Of a stretch of DNA of 62,675 nt, positions 54,685 through 62,675 are shown one piece after another. The notes under the pieces were generated by a model. It searched no databases. It was not told where the DNA came from and saw only the letters and a program-made list of their open reading frames with translations. Origin of the DNA: Levilactobacillus senmaizukei DSM 21775 = NBRC 103853 (GTDB lineage: Bacteria > Bacillota > Bacilli > Lactobacillales > Lactobacillaceae). The first letter of the stretch is position 1. Each line of letters starts with the position of its first letter. Location: positions 1 through 62,675 of the forward strand of contig NZ_BCWD01000013.1 of NCBI RefSeq assembly GCF_001592085.1, written 5' to 3'. Position numbers and translations under genes: made by a program.

Positions 54685-55134
54685 CTAAGCTTGAACCAAA
54701 GCCGGCTTGGTCATCCGAATATGCGGTGAGCCATTAAAGTCAAAGACTGCGCCCTCGGCTACGTACCCAAACTTCTCATAAAAATGTTGCTTGTCAATCT
54801 GTGCCTCAATAAAGATTGGTCGATAGGCAAAGTGACGCGCAATCTCACCCTCGATTTGTTCCATCAATTGGCGGCCCAACCCTTGACCTCGTCGCTCAGG
54901 GATCGTCAGCACTCGACCGAACGTGACGCTCGCCTCGTCGGTAAAGACGCGGGCATAGGCCACGAGCTGGCCATCCTGATAACCGACGATATGCCGCGCA
55001 ATCAAATCCGTCTGATCAATCTCCTGATAGGGCCGGTGCTGGGCAATAACAAACGTCCGGATACGTTCATATGCAATCTTATATAAATCAATAGTTGTCA
55101 ATTCGTCGAAGGACTCAATCTGCCAGTTAATCAT
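54685..55134 (-). CDS. elaA: GNAT acetyltransferase, ElaA type
   Basis: 149 residues. Acetyl-CoA-binding motif VLTIPERRGQGLGRQLM and C-terminal FYEKFGYVAEG are typical. The substrate is unknown. Divergent from the MarR gene. Confidence 0.85.
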   Translation of the reverse strand: MINWQIESFDELTTIDLYKIAYERIRTFVIAQHRPYQEIDQTDLIARHIVGYQDGQLVAYARVFTDEASVTFGRVLTIPERRGQGLGRQLMEQIEGEIARHFAYRPIFIEAQIDKQHFYEKFGYVAEGAVFDFNGSPHIRMTKPALVQA

Positions 55135-55214
55135 AGTACCGCTTCTCCCTGTGTTATAATGTTGTTAACGAGTATCTCACTGTTTAATTGCAAATGCAAC
55201 TACTGGAGGAAAAC

Positions 55215-55637
55215 ATGCCTAATTCATTTCGCAGTATCGGTCTGATCGCCCGGGCAACTGCCGTCATTGGTAACCAACGCTTCCAGCCCGATCAACTGCA
55301 CCACAACCAATTCATCTATCTGATGCAGATCGTCGAGAATCCCGGCATCACCCAAACAGAACTCGCCGCTCAACTTCACGTCGACCCCTCCACCTGTCTA
55401 CGAACCGTCCGCAAGCTGATTACCAGCGAGTACGTGGTCCGCACCGTGGATGAACAGGATAAAAAGCGCCGGCCCCTCATGGCGACGGAAAAAGGCCAAG
55501 CCGTGTATCCCGACCTCGAACGCTATGAGCGGCAGATCATTGCTGCGGGTACAGCAGGCCTGTCAACCGGTGAAAAGGCCCTCCTGAGCGAATTATTGGG
55601 CAAAGTAGCTAACAATATCAAGCACATCCAGCTTTAA
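55215..55637 (+). CDS. MarR-family transcriptional regulator
   Basis: 140 residues with a winged helix-turn-helix (about 40-100: GITQTELAAQLHVDPSTCLRTV, wing EQDKKRRPLMATEKG). The ATG at 55215 follows GGAGGA; upstream in-frame starts have no site. Its target is not visible; the divergent elaA and the downstream gnd are neighbours. Confidence 0.87.
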   Translation: MPNSFRSIGLIARATAVIGNQRFQPDQLHHNQFIYLMQIVENPGITQTELAAQLHVDPSTCLRTVRKLITSEYVVRTVDEQDKKRRPLMATEKGQAVYPDLERYERQIIAAGTAGLSTGEKALLSELLGKVANNIKHIQL

Positions 55638-55798
55638 AAACGGAAATTCTCGTTCGCTATCATTATTCTAATAACCAGTGAAAGCTTTCCCAATCTTTCA
55701 GTAAAAATCAGACAAAACATTTTCCTTTTAAATTGTTCAATGCTACACTAACTGTTGGACAAACCGTTCTTAATTTCAAACGTAAAGGAAGGTTACTA

Positions 55799-57241
55799 AT
55801 GGCAGATCAAAAAGCAAATATTGGTGTTGTTGGTATGGCGGTCATGGGCAAGAACTTAGCCCTGAACATTGAAAGCCGCGGCTACACGGTTGGTATCTAC
55901 AACCGTTCCGCAAGCAAGACCGAACAAGTTATGAAAGACCACAGTGAAAAGAAGCTGGTCCCAAGTTACAACGTTGAGGACTTCGTGAAGTCTTTGGAAA
56001 CGCCTCGGCGGATTCTCATGATGGTGAAGGCGGGTAAGCCAACCGATGCCGTTATTCACGAACTATTACCACTCTTGGACAAGGGTGACGTCCTCATCGA
56101 TGGTGGGAACACGAACTTCCACGATACGATGGCTCGTAACGCCGAACTCGATAAGTCCGGGATCAACTTCATTGGTATGGGTGTTTCCGGTGGTGAATTA
56201 GGGGCCTTACAAGGGCCTTCACTGATGCCCGGTGGCCAAAAAGAAGCCTACGACTTGGTTGAACCAATCTTAACCAAGATTGCTGCCAAGGCTCCCCAAG
56301 ATGGCAAGCCTTGTGTAACCTACATCGGCCCTAACGGTGCTGGCCATTACGTTAAGATGGTCCACAACGGGATCGAATATGGTGATGAAGAGCTGATCGA
56401 CGAAAGCTACAATATCATGCGTAACGTTGCCGGTATTTCAGTTGACGAGATGGCCGACATCTTCAAAGACTGGAACAAGGGTGAATTGGACAGTTACTTA
56501 GTTGAAATCACTGCCGACATCTTGACTCGTAAGGATGACTTGGGCGACGACAAGAACTTACCAATCGTCGACGCCATCAAGGACCGCGGGAACAACAAAG
56601 GGACTGGTAAGTGGAGTTCCGAAGATGCTCTGGACGTTCAAGTTCCTCAATCAGTAATTACCGAAGCCGTTTACGCTCGTTACATTTCCATGTTGAAGGA
56701 CGAACGGGTTAAGGCTTCGAAGGAATTGCCAGCTGCTGAAAAGCAAGGCAACGTTGACATCCCTGACAAGGACAAGTTCGTCGAGGAAGTTCGCCAAGCC
56801 CTCTTCTTTGGTAAGCTGATGAGCTATGCTCAAGGCTTCGAACAACTCCGGTTCGCTTCCGAAGCTAACGACTGGGACTTGAAGTTCGGTGAATTAGCAC
56901 AAATCTGGCGGGGTGGCTGCATCATCCGGGCCCAATTCCTCCAAAACATTACCGAAGCCTTCGACAAAGATCCTAAGTTGTCTAACCTACTGTTCGATAG
57001 CTACTTCAAGGATATCGCTGGCAAGTATCAACAATCAATCCGTGACGTGGTTGCCATGGCTGTTCAAGCCGGCATCCCCGTTCCGAGTTTATCCGCCGCT
57101 ATCACTTACTATGATAGTTTCCGGGCAGAAGTTTTACCTGCTAACTTGTTGCAAGCGCAACGGGACTACTTCGGTGCTCACACGTACGAACGGAACGACC
57201 GCGAAGGGAACTTCCACTATACTTGGTACGAAGAACAATAA
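55799..57241 (+). CDS. gnd: 6-phosphogluconate dehydrogenase, decarboxylating
   Basis: 480 residues. Converts 6-phosphogluconate to ribulose 5-phosphate and CO2, feeding xfp. The Rossmann motif [18 protein letters not shown], substrate-site [19 protein letters not shown] and [16 protein letters not shown] are present. The ATG at 55799 follows GGAAGG; the frame extends further upstream without a site. Confidence 0.97.
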   Translation: MADQKANIGVVGMAVMGKNLALNIESRGYTVGIYNRSASKTEQVMKDHSEKKLVPSYNVEDFVKSLETPRRILMMVKAGKPTDAVIHELLPLLDKGDVLIDGGNTNFHDTMARNAELDKSGINFIGMGVSGGELGALQGPSLMPGGQKEAYDLVEPILTKIAAKAPQDGKPCVTYIGPNGAGHYVKMVHNGIEYGDEELIDESYNIMRNVAGISVDEMADIFKDWNKGELDSYLVEITADILTRKDDLGDDKNLPIVDAIKDRGNNKGTGKWSSEDALDVQVPQSVITEAVYARYISMLKDERVKASKELPAAEKQGNVDIPDKDKFVEEVRQALFFGKLMSYAQGFEQLRFASEANDWDLKFGELAQIWRGGCIIRAQFLQNITEAFDKDPKLSNLLFDSYFKDIAGKYQQSIRDVVAMAVQAGIPVPSLSAAITYYDSFRAEVLPANLLQAQRDYFGAHTYERNDREGNFHYTWYEEQ

Positions 57242-57256
57242 AACCGATTTTAAATT

Positions 57257-57283
57257 AAAGACGCCGTTATGGCGTCTTTTTTA
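57257..57283 (+). terminator. Terminator of gnd
   Basis: AAGACGCC and GGCGTCTT pair and are followed by a T-run. Confidence 0.85.
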
Positions 57284-57404
57284 TCTGCTTAATTTTAGGC
57301 CTAGCATGCCGAATCCCTTGATATGACAGGCATGCTTAGAAACTTAGCTAGGCAATTTTGGCGATATTTGGTATGGTGAAGTTAGTCATTAAGGGGGAAT
57401 CATC

Positions 57405-57997
57405 ATGAAATTTGGGGGCCTTTTACAACAAACCCGTCAGCAAAAAAATTAACTCAGAGTCAGGTGGCGGACGCCTTACACGTCTCGCGCCAAACCATTT
57501 CCAGTTGGGAAACCGGGCATAGCTACCCCGACATCGACAGTCTCATTAAGCTCAGTAACCTATACACTTTGTCCTTAGACATCCTGTTGAAAGAAGACCG
57601 CAGCATGACAGACACGTTGCGGAAACCCGCGGTTCTGCATGCCCTACACCCGACCATTCGTAACCTAACCATTATGAATAGCATCCTAATGGTCGCTCTC
57701 CTATTCGACGACCAGTTTGCCTCTGCCAAGGGTCTGCTGCTACTCATCGCTCTGCTGAACTTCTGGACACTCAATCAATTTGCCAGCACACTCATTCAAG
57801 AAGATCCGGTCGCACGCTGGCAAAAGAGTCGGCGGTGGTTGCTGATCGTTACGCTCATCAGTACCACGGGCGCTATCGTTGCCTGGCAGCTCCATCACTC
57901 GGGTCTACTAACGGATGTCCTGTACCTTACCATCGGGTGTTGGATCACCCTGGCATTCGGTACGATTAAGTACACCCACCGTCTCATCGCTCAATAG
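57405..57997 (+). pseudogene. XRE-family regulator with membrane domain, frameshifted at an A7 run
   Basis: A good start (AAGGGGG then ATG at 57405) opens MKFGGLLQQTRQQKN and stops at 57452. The continuation LTQSQVADALHVSRQTISSWETG, an obvious HTH, is in the -1 frame. The break falls in seven A (57442-57448). One more A, or a -1 slip on AAAAAAA, restores the protein exactly. The rest is a linker (LLKEDRS) and three or four hydrophobic segments (about 80-190), as in XRE proteins with C-terminal membrane anchors. It may be a pseudogene, a phase-variable gene, a slippage product or a sequencing error. Confidence 0.8.
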
Positions 57998-58072
57998 ATT
58001 AAAGTGGGCTCACTGCTCATTCATACCACCCATTGACGTGTCAGCTCCGTTGGAAACGCCTAACCGAGCTTT

Positions 58073-58113
58073 AACGGCGATCAAACCCCGTTTGGTTTTG
58101 ATCGCCGTTTTGA
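58073..58113 (+). terminator. Terminator of the XRE gene
   Basis: AACGGCGATCAAA and TTTGATCGCCGTT pair, with T at the end. Confidence 0.85.
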
Positions 58114-58264
58114 CGAATAACTAACGTTTTTAAGCTCACTTGCCGAGTCCCTAATAAAGAGTCCGCGAGCTCGGTCCAAATGGCGTGAAGCACCGCCCAT
58201 TGGTTGATTTCGACCGCCAGACCCGCTTCCCACTCGACCTCGTCACGACTCTTCGATCATTAAC

Positions 58265-58906
58265 TTATAAATTCTGCAGGACTGCCGCAATCGACTGATC
58301 ACCACTCAATAAGGGAATAGTCTTGCGCCGAGCCTGGGGCGCATGTAGCGCCGCAACCATAAACGCTGCCACGTCCGCCCGTGAAATACTGCCAACCGCC
58401 AGCGGATCGCTCTTTACCCGACCAGTACCTGCATGAAAGGATAACGCCCCTGGCTGAACAATTGTGTAAATCAAATGCGTTCGGTGAACCAGCCAGTCAT
58501 CCGCGTAAAACTTCGCCACGTATAGCGGTTTGAGGGGATCGGCCCAGCGATTACGGTCCTCGGTAAATAACATACTCAGCATGATAAACCGGCGTACACC
58601 GGCAATCTCGGCGGCCTGCATCGACTTAACTGCTCCATCTAAGTCAATAAGCAAGGTCATATCATCCTTGGTTCGACCACCCGAACCAGCCGCGAAGATA
58701 ATCGCATCCGCACCTAACATTCCTTGAGCCAACCGCTCCGGCTTTGCTAACAGATTGAGTCGTTCAACAGCAATCTCACGATCTCGCCAATCCTCATCCG
58801 GCTCGTCCGGACGAATACCGGCGATGGGTTCATCCCCGACCGATAACAATTGCTGGACCACCAAATGACCCACTTCACCATTAGCCCCAATCACCAACAC
58901 TCGCAT
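58265..58906 (-). CDS. NAD(P)-binding SDR/NmrA-like protein
   Basis: 213 residues. The Rossmann motif GANGEVGHLVVQQL opens the protein, then FAAGSGG and the late VQPGALS and DVAAFMVAAL typical of atypical short-chain dehydrogenases (YtfG/NmrA group). The canonical YxxxK is replaced by a form such as YVAKFYAD. Probably a redox or nucleotide-sensing protein; substrate unknown. Confidence 0.82.
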   Translation of the reverse strand: MRVLVIGANGEVGHLVVQQLLSVGDEPIAGIRPDEPDEDWRDREIAVERLNLLAKPERLAQGMLGADAIIFAAGSGGRTKDDMTLLIDLDGAVKSMQAAEIAGVRRFIMLSMLFTEDRNRWADPLKPLYVAKFYADDWLVHRTHLIYTIVQPGALSFHAGTGRVKSDPLAVGSISRADVAAFMVAALHAPQARRKTIPLLSGDQSIAAVLQNL

Positions 58907-59075
58907 ATTCTTCCCACCATTTCTAATTATCCTGTCTTTCTATATTCATTTTGCCACGAAATTCAGGAAAAAGCAGGTGACAAACTTTTACCTACCTATA
59001 AAAAGTGCCATAATAAAGTTAGGGTACGACCAACACTCGCAGCAACCCAGAGATTTTATGAGGAGGTCACCAATC

Positions 59076-59423
59076 TTGCCAAATGCAGATTTGAAAATCA
59101 CTGATTTGGATGCAGATGCTCAACAACAAGCCCTGATTGACTTTGCTAAGTTCTACATTCGCCACTTCCGGTCTAATGACCTGGAAATCTTGTCTCAATA
59201 CAAAGTGGACTACGCCATGAACGATATCAACCATTATCTCTACGTCAACCGTTCATTCAGCCCCGCGGAACTAGCCGCTGGTGTGTTGGAATATAAACGC
59301 GAGATGTTTCTCGAAATTCTGAAGACGGTCGACCTGGCCTACAATGCCGATGGTCGGTTAAAGGGTAACACCTGGAAAGCTTGGTATCTCCAAGAATACG
59401 CCGCAATTGCCCCAGGCATTTAA
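59076..59423 (+). CDS. Small soluble protein of unknown function
   Basis: 115 residues, helical, acidic, with no signal or membrane segment. Not recognised. The TTG at 59076 lies nine bases after AGGAGG; earlier in-frame starts would place that site inside the gene. Blocks such as FAKFYIRHFRSNDLEIL and EYKREMFLEILKTVD look like a real, conserved protein. It is followed by a terminator shared with ahpC. Confidence 0.65.
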   Translation: MPNADLKITDLDADAQQQALIDFAKFYIRHFRSNDLEILSQYKVDYAMNDINHYLYVNRSFSPAELAAGVLEYKREMFLEILKTVDLAYNADGRLKGNTWKAWYLQEYAAIAPGI

Positions 59424-59426
59424 GTT

Positions 59427-59465
59427 TGAAAGGGACCGCAACGATTAGGTTGCGGTCCCTTTTTG
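59427..59465. terminator. Bidirectional terminator
   Basis: AAAGGGACCGCAAC and GTTGCGGTCCCTTT pair. Confidence 0.9.
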
Positions 59466-59470
59466 TCAAT

Positions 59471-60034
59471 TTAGATTTTACCAACAAGCTTGGTTCCAGG
59501 TTGTAAGGTTGCTTCGCCAGGATGCCAGTTAGCCGGGCAAACCCGATCACCATGCTCCGCGACAAATTGAGCCGCCGTCAGTGTCCGTAGGATTTCGGTT
59601 GCATTCCGGCCAATTCCCATGTCATTGATGGTATATGACCGAACGGCTCCAGCTGGATCCAGGATAAATACCCCACGGTAAGCTTGACCCGCATCTTCAT
59701 CCAAAACACCGTAGTGCCGTGCCAGATCGCCGGCTGGATCGGCAATCATTGGGTACTCAACCTGCCCCACCTCTGGACTCTGTTCATGCCAAGCTTGGTG
59801 GACAAACTCCGTATCCTCGGAAACACTATAAATCTCAGCATCTTGATCTTTGAAAGCTGCGTAGTGCTCCGCCAAATCGCCTAGCTCAGTCGGGCAGACA
59901 AAGGAAAAGTCAGCCGGATAGAAAAACAGCACGGACCAATGGCCTTTCAGATCGGTCGCCGTCAATGACTGGACCTCGCCATGTTGAAAGGCCTTTACTT
60001 TAAAATCGGGTAACGTTGAACCAATGTAATTCAT
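59471..60034 (-). CDS. ahpC: AhpC-type 2-Cys peroxiredoxin
   Basis: 187 residues. Reduces hydrogen peroxide and organic peroxides. The peroxidatic Cys47 is in DFSFVCPTE and the resolving Cys166 in RVCPANW. The ATG at 60034 follows GAGGGGG; the frame opens 12 codons earlier without a site. The reductase AhpF is not adjacent. Confidence 0.95.
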   Translation of the reverse strand: MNYIGSTLPDFKVKAFQHGEVQSLTATDLKGHWSVLFFYPADFSFVCPTELGDLAEHYAAFKDQDAEIYSVSEDTEFVHQAWHEQSPEVGQVEYPMIADPAGDLARHYGVLDEDAGQAYRGVFILDPAGAVRSYTINDMGIGRNATEILRTLTAAQFVAEHGDRVCPANWHPGEATLQPGTKLVGKI

Positions 60035-60203
60035 CTTAAAATCCCCCTCATTCAGTAATCTCTGACTCACCTCCAGGATACACGTTCGTCAATAGCAAAT
60101 AAATAATGATTCTAAACTAGATACCGGTATTCCCTATAAATAAGTCAGTAAGCGTCTTAGTAAATTATTATAATTATTATTTAGAAGTTGTGGGCGTTTT
60201 TCC

Positions 60204-60230
60204 TTGCACTCTGATTGCCAATGATATAAA
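60204..60230 (+). promoter_or_regulatory. Probable promoter of the M-box transcript
   Basis: TTGCAC (60204-60209) and TATAAA (60225-60230) with a 15-base spacer, or a 17-base spacer to TAAACT. Confidence 0.45.
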
Positions 60231-60256
60231 CTAAGTGCATAGGATAAATCAGAAGC

Positions 60257-60400
60257 TGTTAGGTGAGGCTCCTATACGGAAAATGCTACTACTCAGAAAC
60301 GTCGAGAAACGCCAATGAGTCAACTGGACAGGTCAAAGTAAGGCCTGTTCTAATGTAGCTGTTAGCAATTAACTACGCCGTATAGTGCTAAAACTCAACG
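60257..60400 (+). promoter_or_regulatory. M-box (ykoK) magnesium riboswitch
   Basis: The element has the highly conserved M-box blocks: TTAGGTGAGGCTCCTATACGG at the 5' side, CAGAAACGTCGAGAAACG, CCAATGAGTCAAC, and the 3' side GCCGTATAGTGCTAAAACTC, which pairs with the 5' side. M-boxes fold on Mg2+ and switch off Mg2+ uptake genes. Downstream on this strand there is no transporter gene before the convergent symporter, only a 30-codon frame and structured sequence. Confidence 0.92.
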
Positions 60401-60432
60401 ATTGGCTAAGATAGTTCACGATTTTTAATTGT

Positions 60433-60462
60433 GCGCTTAGTCGATCGCGACTAAGCGCTTTT
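60433..60462 (+). terminator. Expression-platform terminator of the M-box
   Basis: GCGCTTAGTCG and CGACTAAGCGC form a perfect 11-base stem followed by T-rich sequence. CGATTGGCTAAG (60399-60410) can pair instead with CTTAGTCGATCG (60437-60448), giving the antiterminator expected for a working switch. Confidence 0.85.
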
Positions 60463-60508
60463 AATTTGTTCCGGCCGTCACTGTCGACATTATAGGAGGT
60501 GATTGAAC

Positions 60509-60601
60509 ATGACGACACAATTATTAGATGATCCTGGATCGTGTTATAACTCGCCGGTGGGAAAGTCAGAGTCTGTTCACACCTCTTGGTTGACGCTTTG
60601 A
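60509..60601 (+). CDS. 30-residue open frame downstream of the M-box
   Basis: An ATG follows TAGGAGGTGAT with good spacing, the strongest ribosome site in this gap. The peptide begins MTTQLLDDPGSCYNSP and is not recognised. The mRNA around its end folds strongly (GGGAAAG at 60556-60562 with CTTTCCC at 60619-60625). It could be a leader peptide, a small Mg2+-stress protein or the stub of a lost gene. Confidence 0.4.
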   Translation: MTTQLLDDPGSCYNSPVGKSESVHTSWLTL

Positions 60602-60830
60602 GGAGAACGGCCACTCTAGCTTTCCCGATTCCGGACCCGTAGCTTGATGCGGGGGTTCGATTAAGGGACGTTAAACCGAATCAACTGGGCACTCCTTTCC
60701 AGACGCTGTTGGTGTTGTAACCGACTGTAACTCGTCTGGTCTTCGCGAATTCGTTTGTGCATCCAGCTGGATTCAAACCACTTTTTGATTAACGCAAGCT
60801 AGAGTTACGCCGTTTTTCTCGGCTCTATTC
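60602..60830. other. Structured region without a gene
   Basis: No further gene. Stem arms such as ACCCG/CGGGG and GATTCCGG/CGGTTTAACG-like partners suggest a folded transcript, but I cannot name it. Confidence 0.3.
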
Positions 60831-60833
60831 CAC

Positions 60834-61148
60834 TATAATGCACTGACGTGCTAGTCAGAATAGCGTTACATCAGTAACGAAGCTTCACCGTTGGGGGAAC
60901 CCGATGGGGAGAAATTCAACCGTAACTGACGCCGTTTCATGAGGCTGGTCTTTAAGGTCAACTAGTCGATTTAAGTACACTGATACCAAACCGAATCTGG
61001 TTAACAAAACGAATTGTTGGCACCCATGGGCTGATGGGAATCACCCCGCAAGTTGTTCCAATATGCAGTTAGTTGAGCTGGTATTAGGTAAACAATACGA
61101 TTTAGAAAAAGAGCTAGCATTCCAGATAGATGGACTGCTAGCTCTTTT
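60834..61148 (+). ncRNA. Candidate structured RNA before the symporter terminator
   Basis: A -10 TATAAT (60834-60839) with a weak -35 precedes about 300 bases without a gene that end at a strong terminator (61107-61148). Inside, a stem closed by TCAGT/ACTGA contains an eight-pair hairpin CCGTTGGG/CCCGATGG with a GGAA tetraloop. This is consistent with a small RNA but matches no family I know. Confidence 0.35.
61107..61148. terminator. Terminator at the end of the gap
   Basis: AAAAGAGCTAGCA and TGCTAGCTCTTTT pair, with inner TCCA/TGGA. T-runs on both strands. Confidence 0.85.
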
Positions 61149-61160
61149 GATTTGGCGATC

Positions 61161-61195
61161 AAAAGGGTCCTCACCAGCACTGGCGAGGACCTTTA
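61161..61195 (-). terminator. Terminator of the symporter gene
   Basis: GGTCCTCGCCAG and CTGGTGAGGACC pair, followed by CTTTT on the minus strand. Confidence 0.85.
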
Positions 61196-61197
61196 TT

Positions 61198-62487
61198 TTA
61201 AGCTTTGACTTTTGCTGCACGCATATTTTCGAGATATTTCTGACTCTTCTCTTCACTGAATTCGTGTTCAGATTTAGCAATGATCACTGTGGCCAAGGAG
61301 TTCCCCACCACGTTAACCGCCGTGCGACCCATATCAACTAACCGGTCAATTCCGGCAATGAAGGTTAAACCACTCATTGGGACACCAATTGTCGAGACCG
61401 TTGCCAGTAGGACCACAAATGAGGCCCCTGGCACGCCAGCCATCCCTTTACTAGTAATCATCAGGACAACTAGTAGGGTAATCTGTTGGCCAAGGCTCAG
61501 GTGGATATGATAGGCCTGCGCAAGGAACAGTGCGGCCAGAGATTGATAAATGGCGGAACCGTCTAAGTTAAACGTATAGCCCGTCGGAATTACAAAAGAA
61601 ACAATTCCTTGGCTAACTCCAAATTTATCCATCTTATCAATTAACCGTGGCAAGGTTGCTTCCGAACTGGCCGTTGAGAACGCCAGAACTGCCTCATCCT
61701 TAATCACATAGAGAAGATCCCAGAGACGGAACTTAAATATCCGCGCCGCCAAGCCCATGAAGACCAGAATAAACACAATCATGGTGGCATAGGCTAAGAT
61801 GATAAAGTATCCCAATGGTGCGAGGGCTGAGATGCCCATCTGAGCAATGGTCACCCCAATCAAAGCACAGACACCAATTGGCGCCATGTGCATGACCCAA
61901 TTGGTCACCCGGAACATTACTTGAGAAACCGCGTCTAAAACATCGATGATAACCTGACCTTGCTTACCAATCGCTGCCGTGCCTAAGCCGAAGAAAACTG
62001 AGAAGAAAATAACTGGCATCATGTCACTCTCACTCAGGGACTTGAAGATGTTGGTTGGAATAACCCCCATCAAGGTTGCCCAGATACCGGAATCTTTAGC
62101 AGATTTGGCCGAGGAGACATATTGACTAATATCGGTACTATGTAATTGATGAATATCAATGAAATCGCCAGGATGGAAGATGTTCCCCACCAATAACCCT
62201 AACGCAATGGCAATCGTGGTCATAATTTCGAAATACAGGATGGTCTTACCACCGACTCGACCTAATTGCTTAATATCACCCATGTTGGCAATCCCAACCG
62301 TTAAACAAGAAATAACAATTGGGAGCACAATCATTTGAATCAAACTAATAAACATGGTCCCAATATTTTGCATGGCTGTGATGGCCACCTTGTTTTGATA
62401 GAAGACGACTCCCAAGATAATTCCGAGAACTAATCCAATCAAAATTTGCCAGCCCAAACTTAGGCGGTAACTTCTATACTTTTTCAT
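61198..62487 (-). CDS. gltP: Dicarboxylate/amino acid:cation symporter (DAACS, GltP-like)
   Basis: 429 residues with about eight membrane segments and two re-entrant loops. Family motifs: the serine-rich loop FSTASSEATLPRL, PTGYTFNLDGSAIYQ in segment 7 and the hairpin GVPGASFVVLLATV. It imports glutamate, aspartate or C4-dicarboxylates with H+ or Na+. SD GGAAGG precedes the ATG. The upstream sequence to 62675 is AT-rich and ends before any further gene. Confidence 0.92.
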   Translation of the reverse strand: MKKYRSYRLSLGWQILIGLVLGIILGVVFYQNKVAITAMQNIGTMFISLIQMIVLPIVISCLTVGIANMGDIKQLGRVGGKTILYFEIMTTIAIALGLLVGNIFHPGDFIDIHQLHSTDISQYVSSAKSAKDSGIWATLMGVIPTNIFKSLSESDMMPVIFFSVFFGLGTAAIGKQGQVIIDVLDAVSQVMFRVTNWVMHMAPIGVCALIGVTIAQMGISALAPLGYFIILAYATMIVFILVFMGLAARIFKFRLWDLLYVIKDEAVLAFSTASSEATLPRLIDKMDKFGVSQGIVSFVIPTGYTFNLDGSAIYQSLAALFLAQAYHIHLSLGQQITLLVVLMITSKGMAGVPGASFVVLLATVSTIGVPMSGLTFIAGIDRLVDMGRTAVNVVGNSLATVIIAKSEHEFSEEKSQKYLENMRAAKVKA

Positions 62488-62675
62488 TTTCCTTCCACCA
62501 TTCTCTAGATTAATGTCCGAACGACTTTATCGATTCTCTCATTGTTTTCTCATCATACTTAACTATCATATCACACTGTTGCTCGAGTACCTAGCACTAC
62601 AGATAATTTCACCAGCAAATCCCTTGTTACAATAATGATTAATCATCTATAAAATTGCCCTAAATACTAAAAAAA

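Noticed and set aside
60257-61148. tmRNA, RNase P RNA or signal-recognition RNA in the long gap
   Set aside because: None of their conserved blocks is visible. The left part is an M-box and the right part remains unnamed.

Overview
The window looks like chromosomal DNA of a heterofermentative lactic acid bacterium, most likely a Levilactobacillus-like member of the Lactobacillaceae; the genus is an inference. The grounds are phosphoketolase (xfp), glucose-6-phosphate dehydrogenase (zwf), 6-phosphogluconate dehydrogenase (gnd) and bifunctional AdhE together, LysM/Apf-type secreted proteins, GTG/TTG starts with strong AGGAGG-like ribosome sites, and Rex, HrcA and cre-like sites. I see no rRNA, tRNA, CRISPR array, prophage or insertion sequence. 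Almost every gene end carries an intrinsic terminator.

Layout. 0-5 kb: a two-component operon (LytTR response regulator followed by two HPK10-type sensor kinases), flanked by a possible small RNA. 5-8 kb: greA and a TetR/drug-exporter pair. 8-12 kb: xfp and a GntR regulator. 12-16 kb: YbaK plus a membrane zinc protease, a lipoprotein GH46 chitosanase, a second DHA2 exporter and an HD hydrolase. 16-23 kb: TetR/ABC exporter and TetR/YhgE-like exporter modules, each with visible operators. 23-26 kb: three secreted Apf-like wall proteins. 26-32 kb: adhE and a membrane glycerophosphodiesterase. 32-38 kb: a P-type ATPase, aldo/keto reductase, Hsp20 (CIRCE plus CtsR-like box) and a CNNM/CBS protein. 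39-45 kb: exporters, an ABC-F protein behind an attenuator-like leader, and nrdI with a nitroreductase. 45-52 kb: a metal-related set (HMA chaperone, Dps-like protein, P1B ATPase) that surrounds a GH2 glycosidase/GPH transporter operon. 53-57 kb: zwf and gnd with ElaA and MarR between them. 57-62.7 kb: a frameshifted XRE regulator, an SDR, AhpC, an apparently orphan M-box Mg2+ riboswitch, and a dicarboxylate/amino-acid symporter.

How the genes fit together. xfp, zwf, gnd and adhE are the phosphoketolase pathway and its NADH-recycling branch. The exporters and their TetR regulators form several self-contained stress-response modules. The HMA/Dps pair and the P1B ATPase lie 4.5 kb apart but share a near-identical palindromic operator, so they are probably one metal regulon.

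The most striking observation is the pair of adjacent histidine kinases at 749-3398. One keeps the phosphoacceptor histidine but has lost the ATP-binding N and G boxes. The other keeps the ATP-binding site but has glutamine in place of the histidine. They look like two halves of one kinase that would have to phosphorylate in trans as a heterodimer. Other strong leads are the shared metal operator, the ABC-F leader, the orphan M-box, and a Dps-like protein whose two ferroxidase histidines are both arginine.
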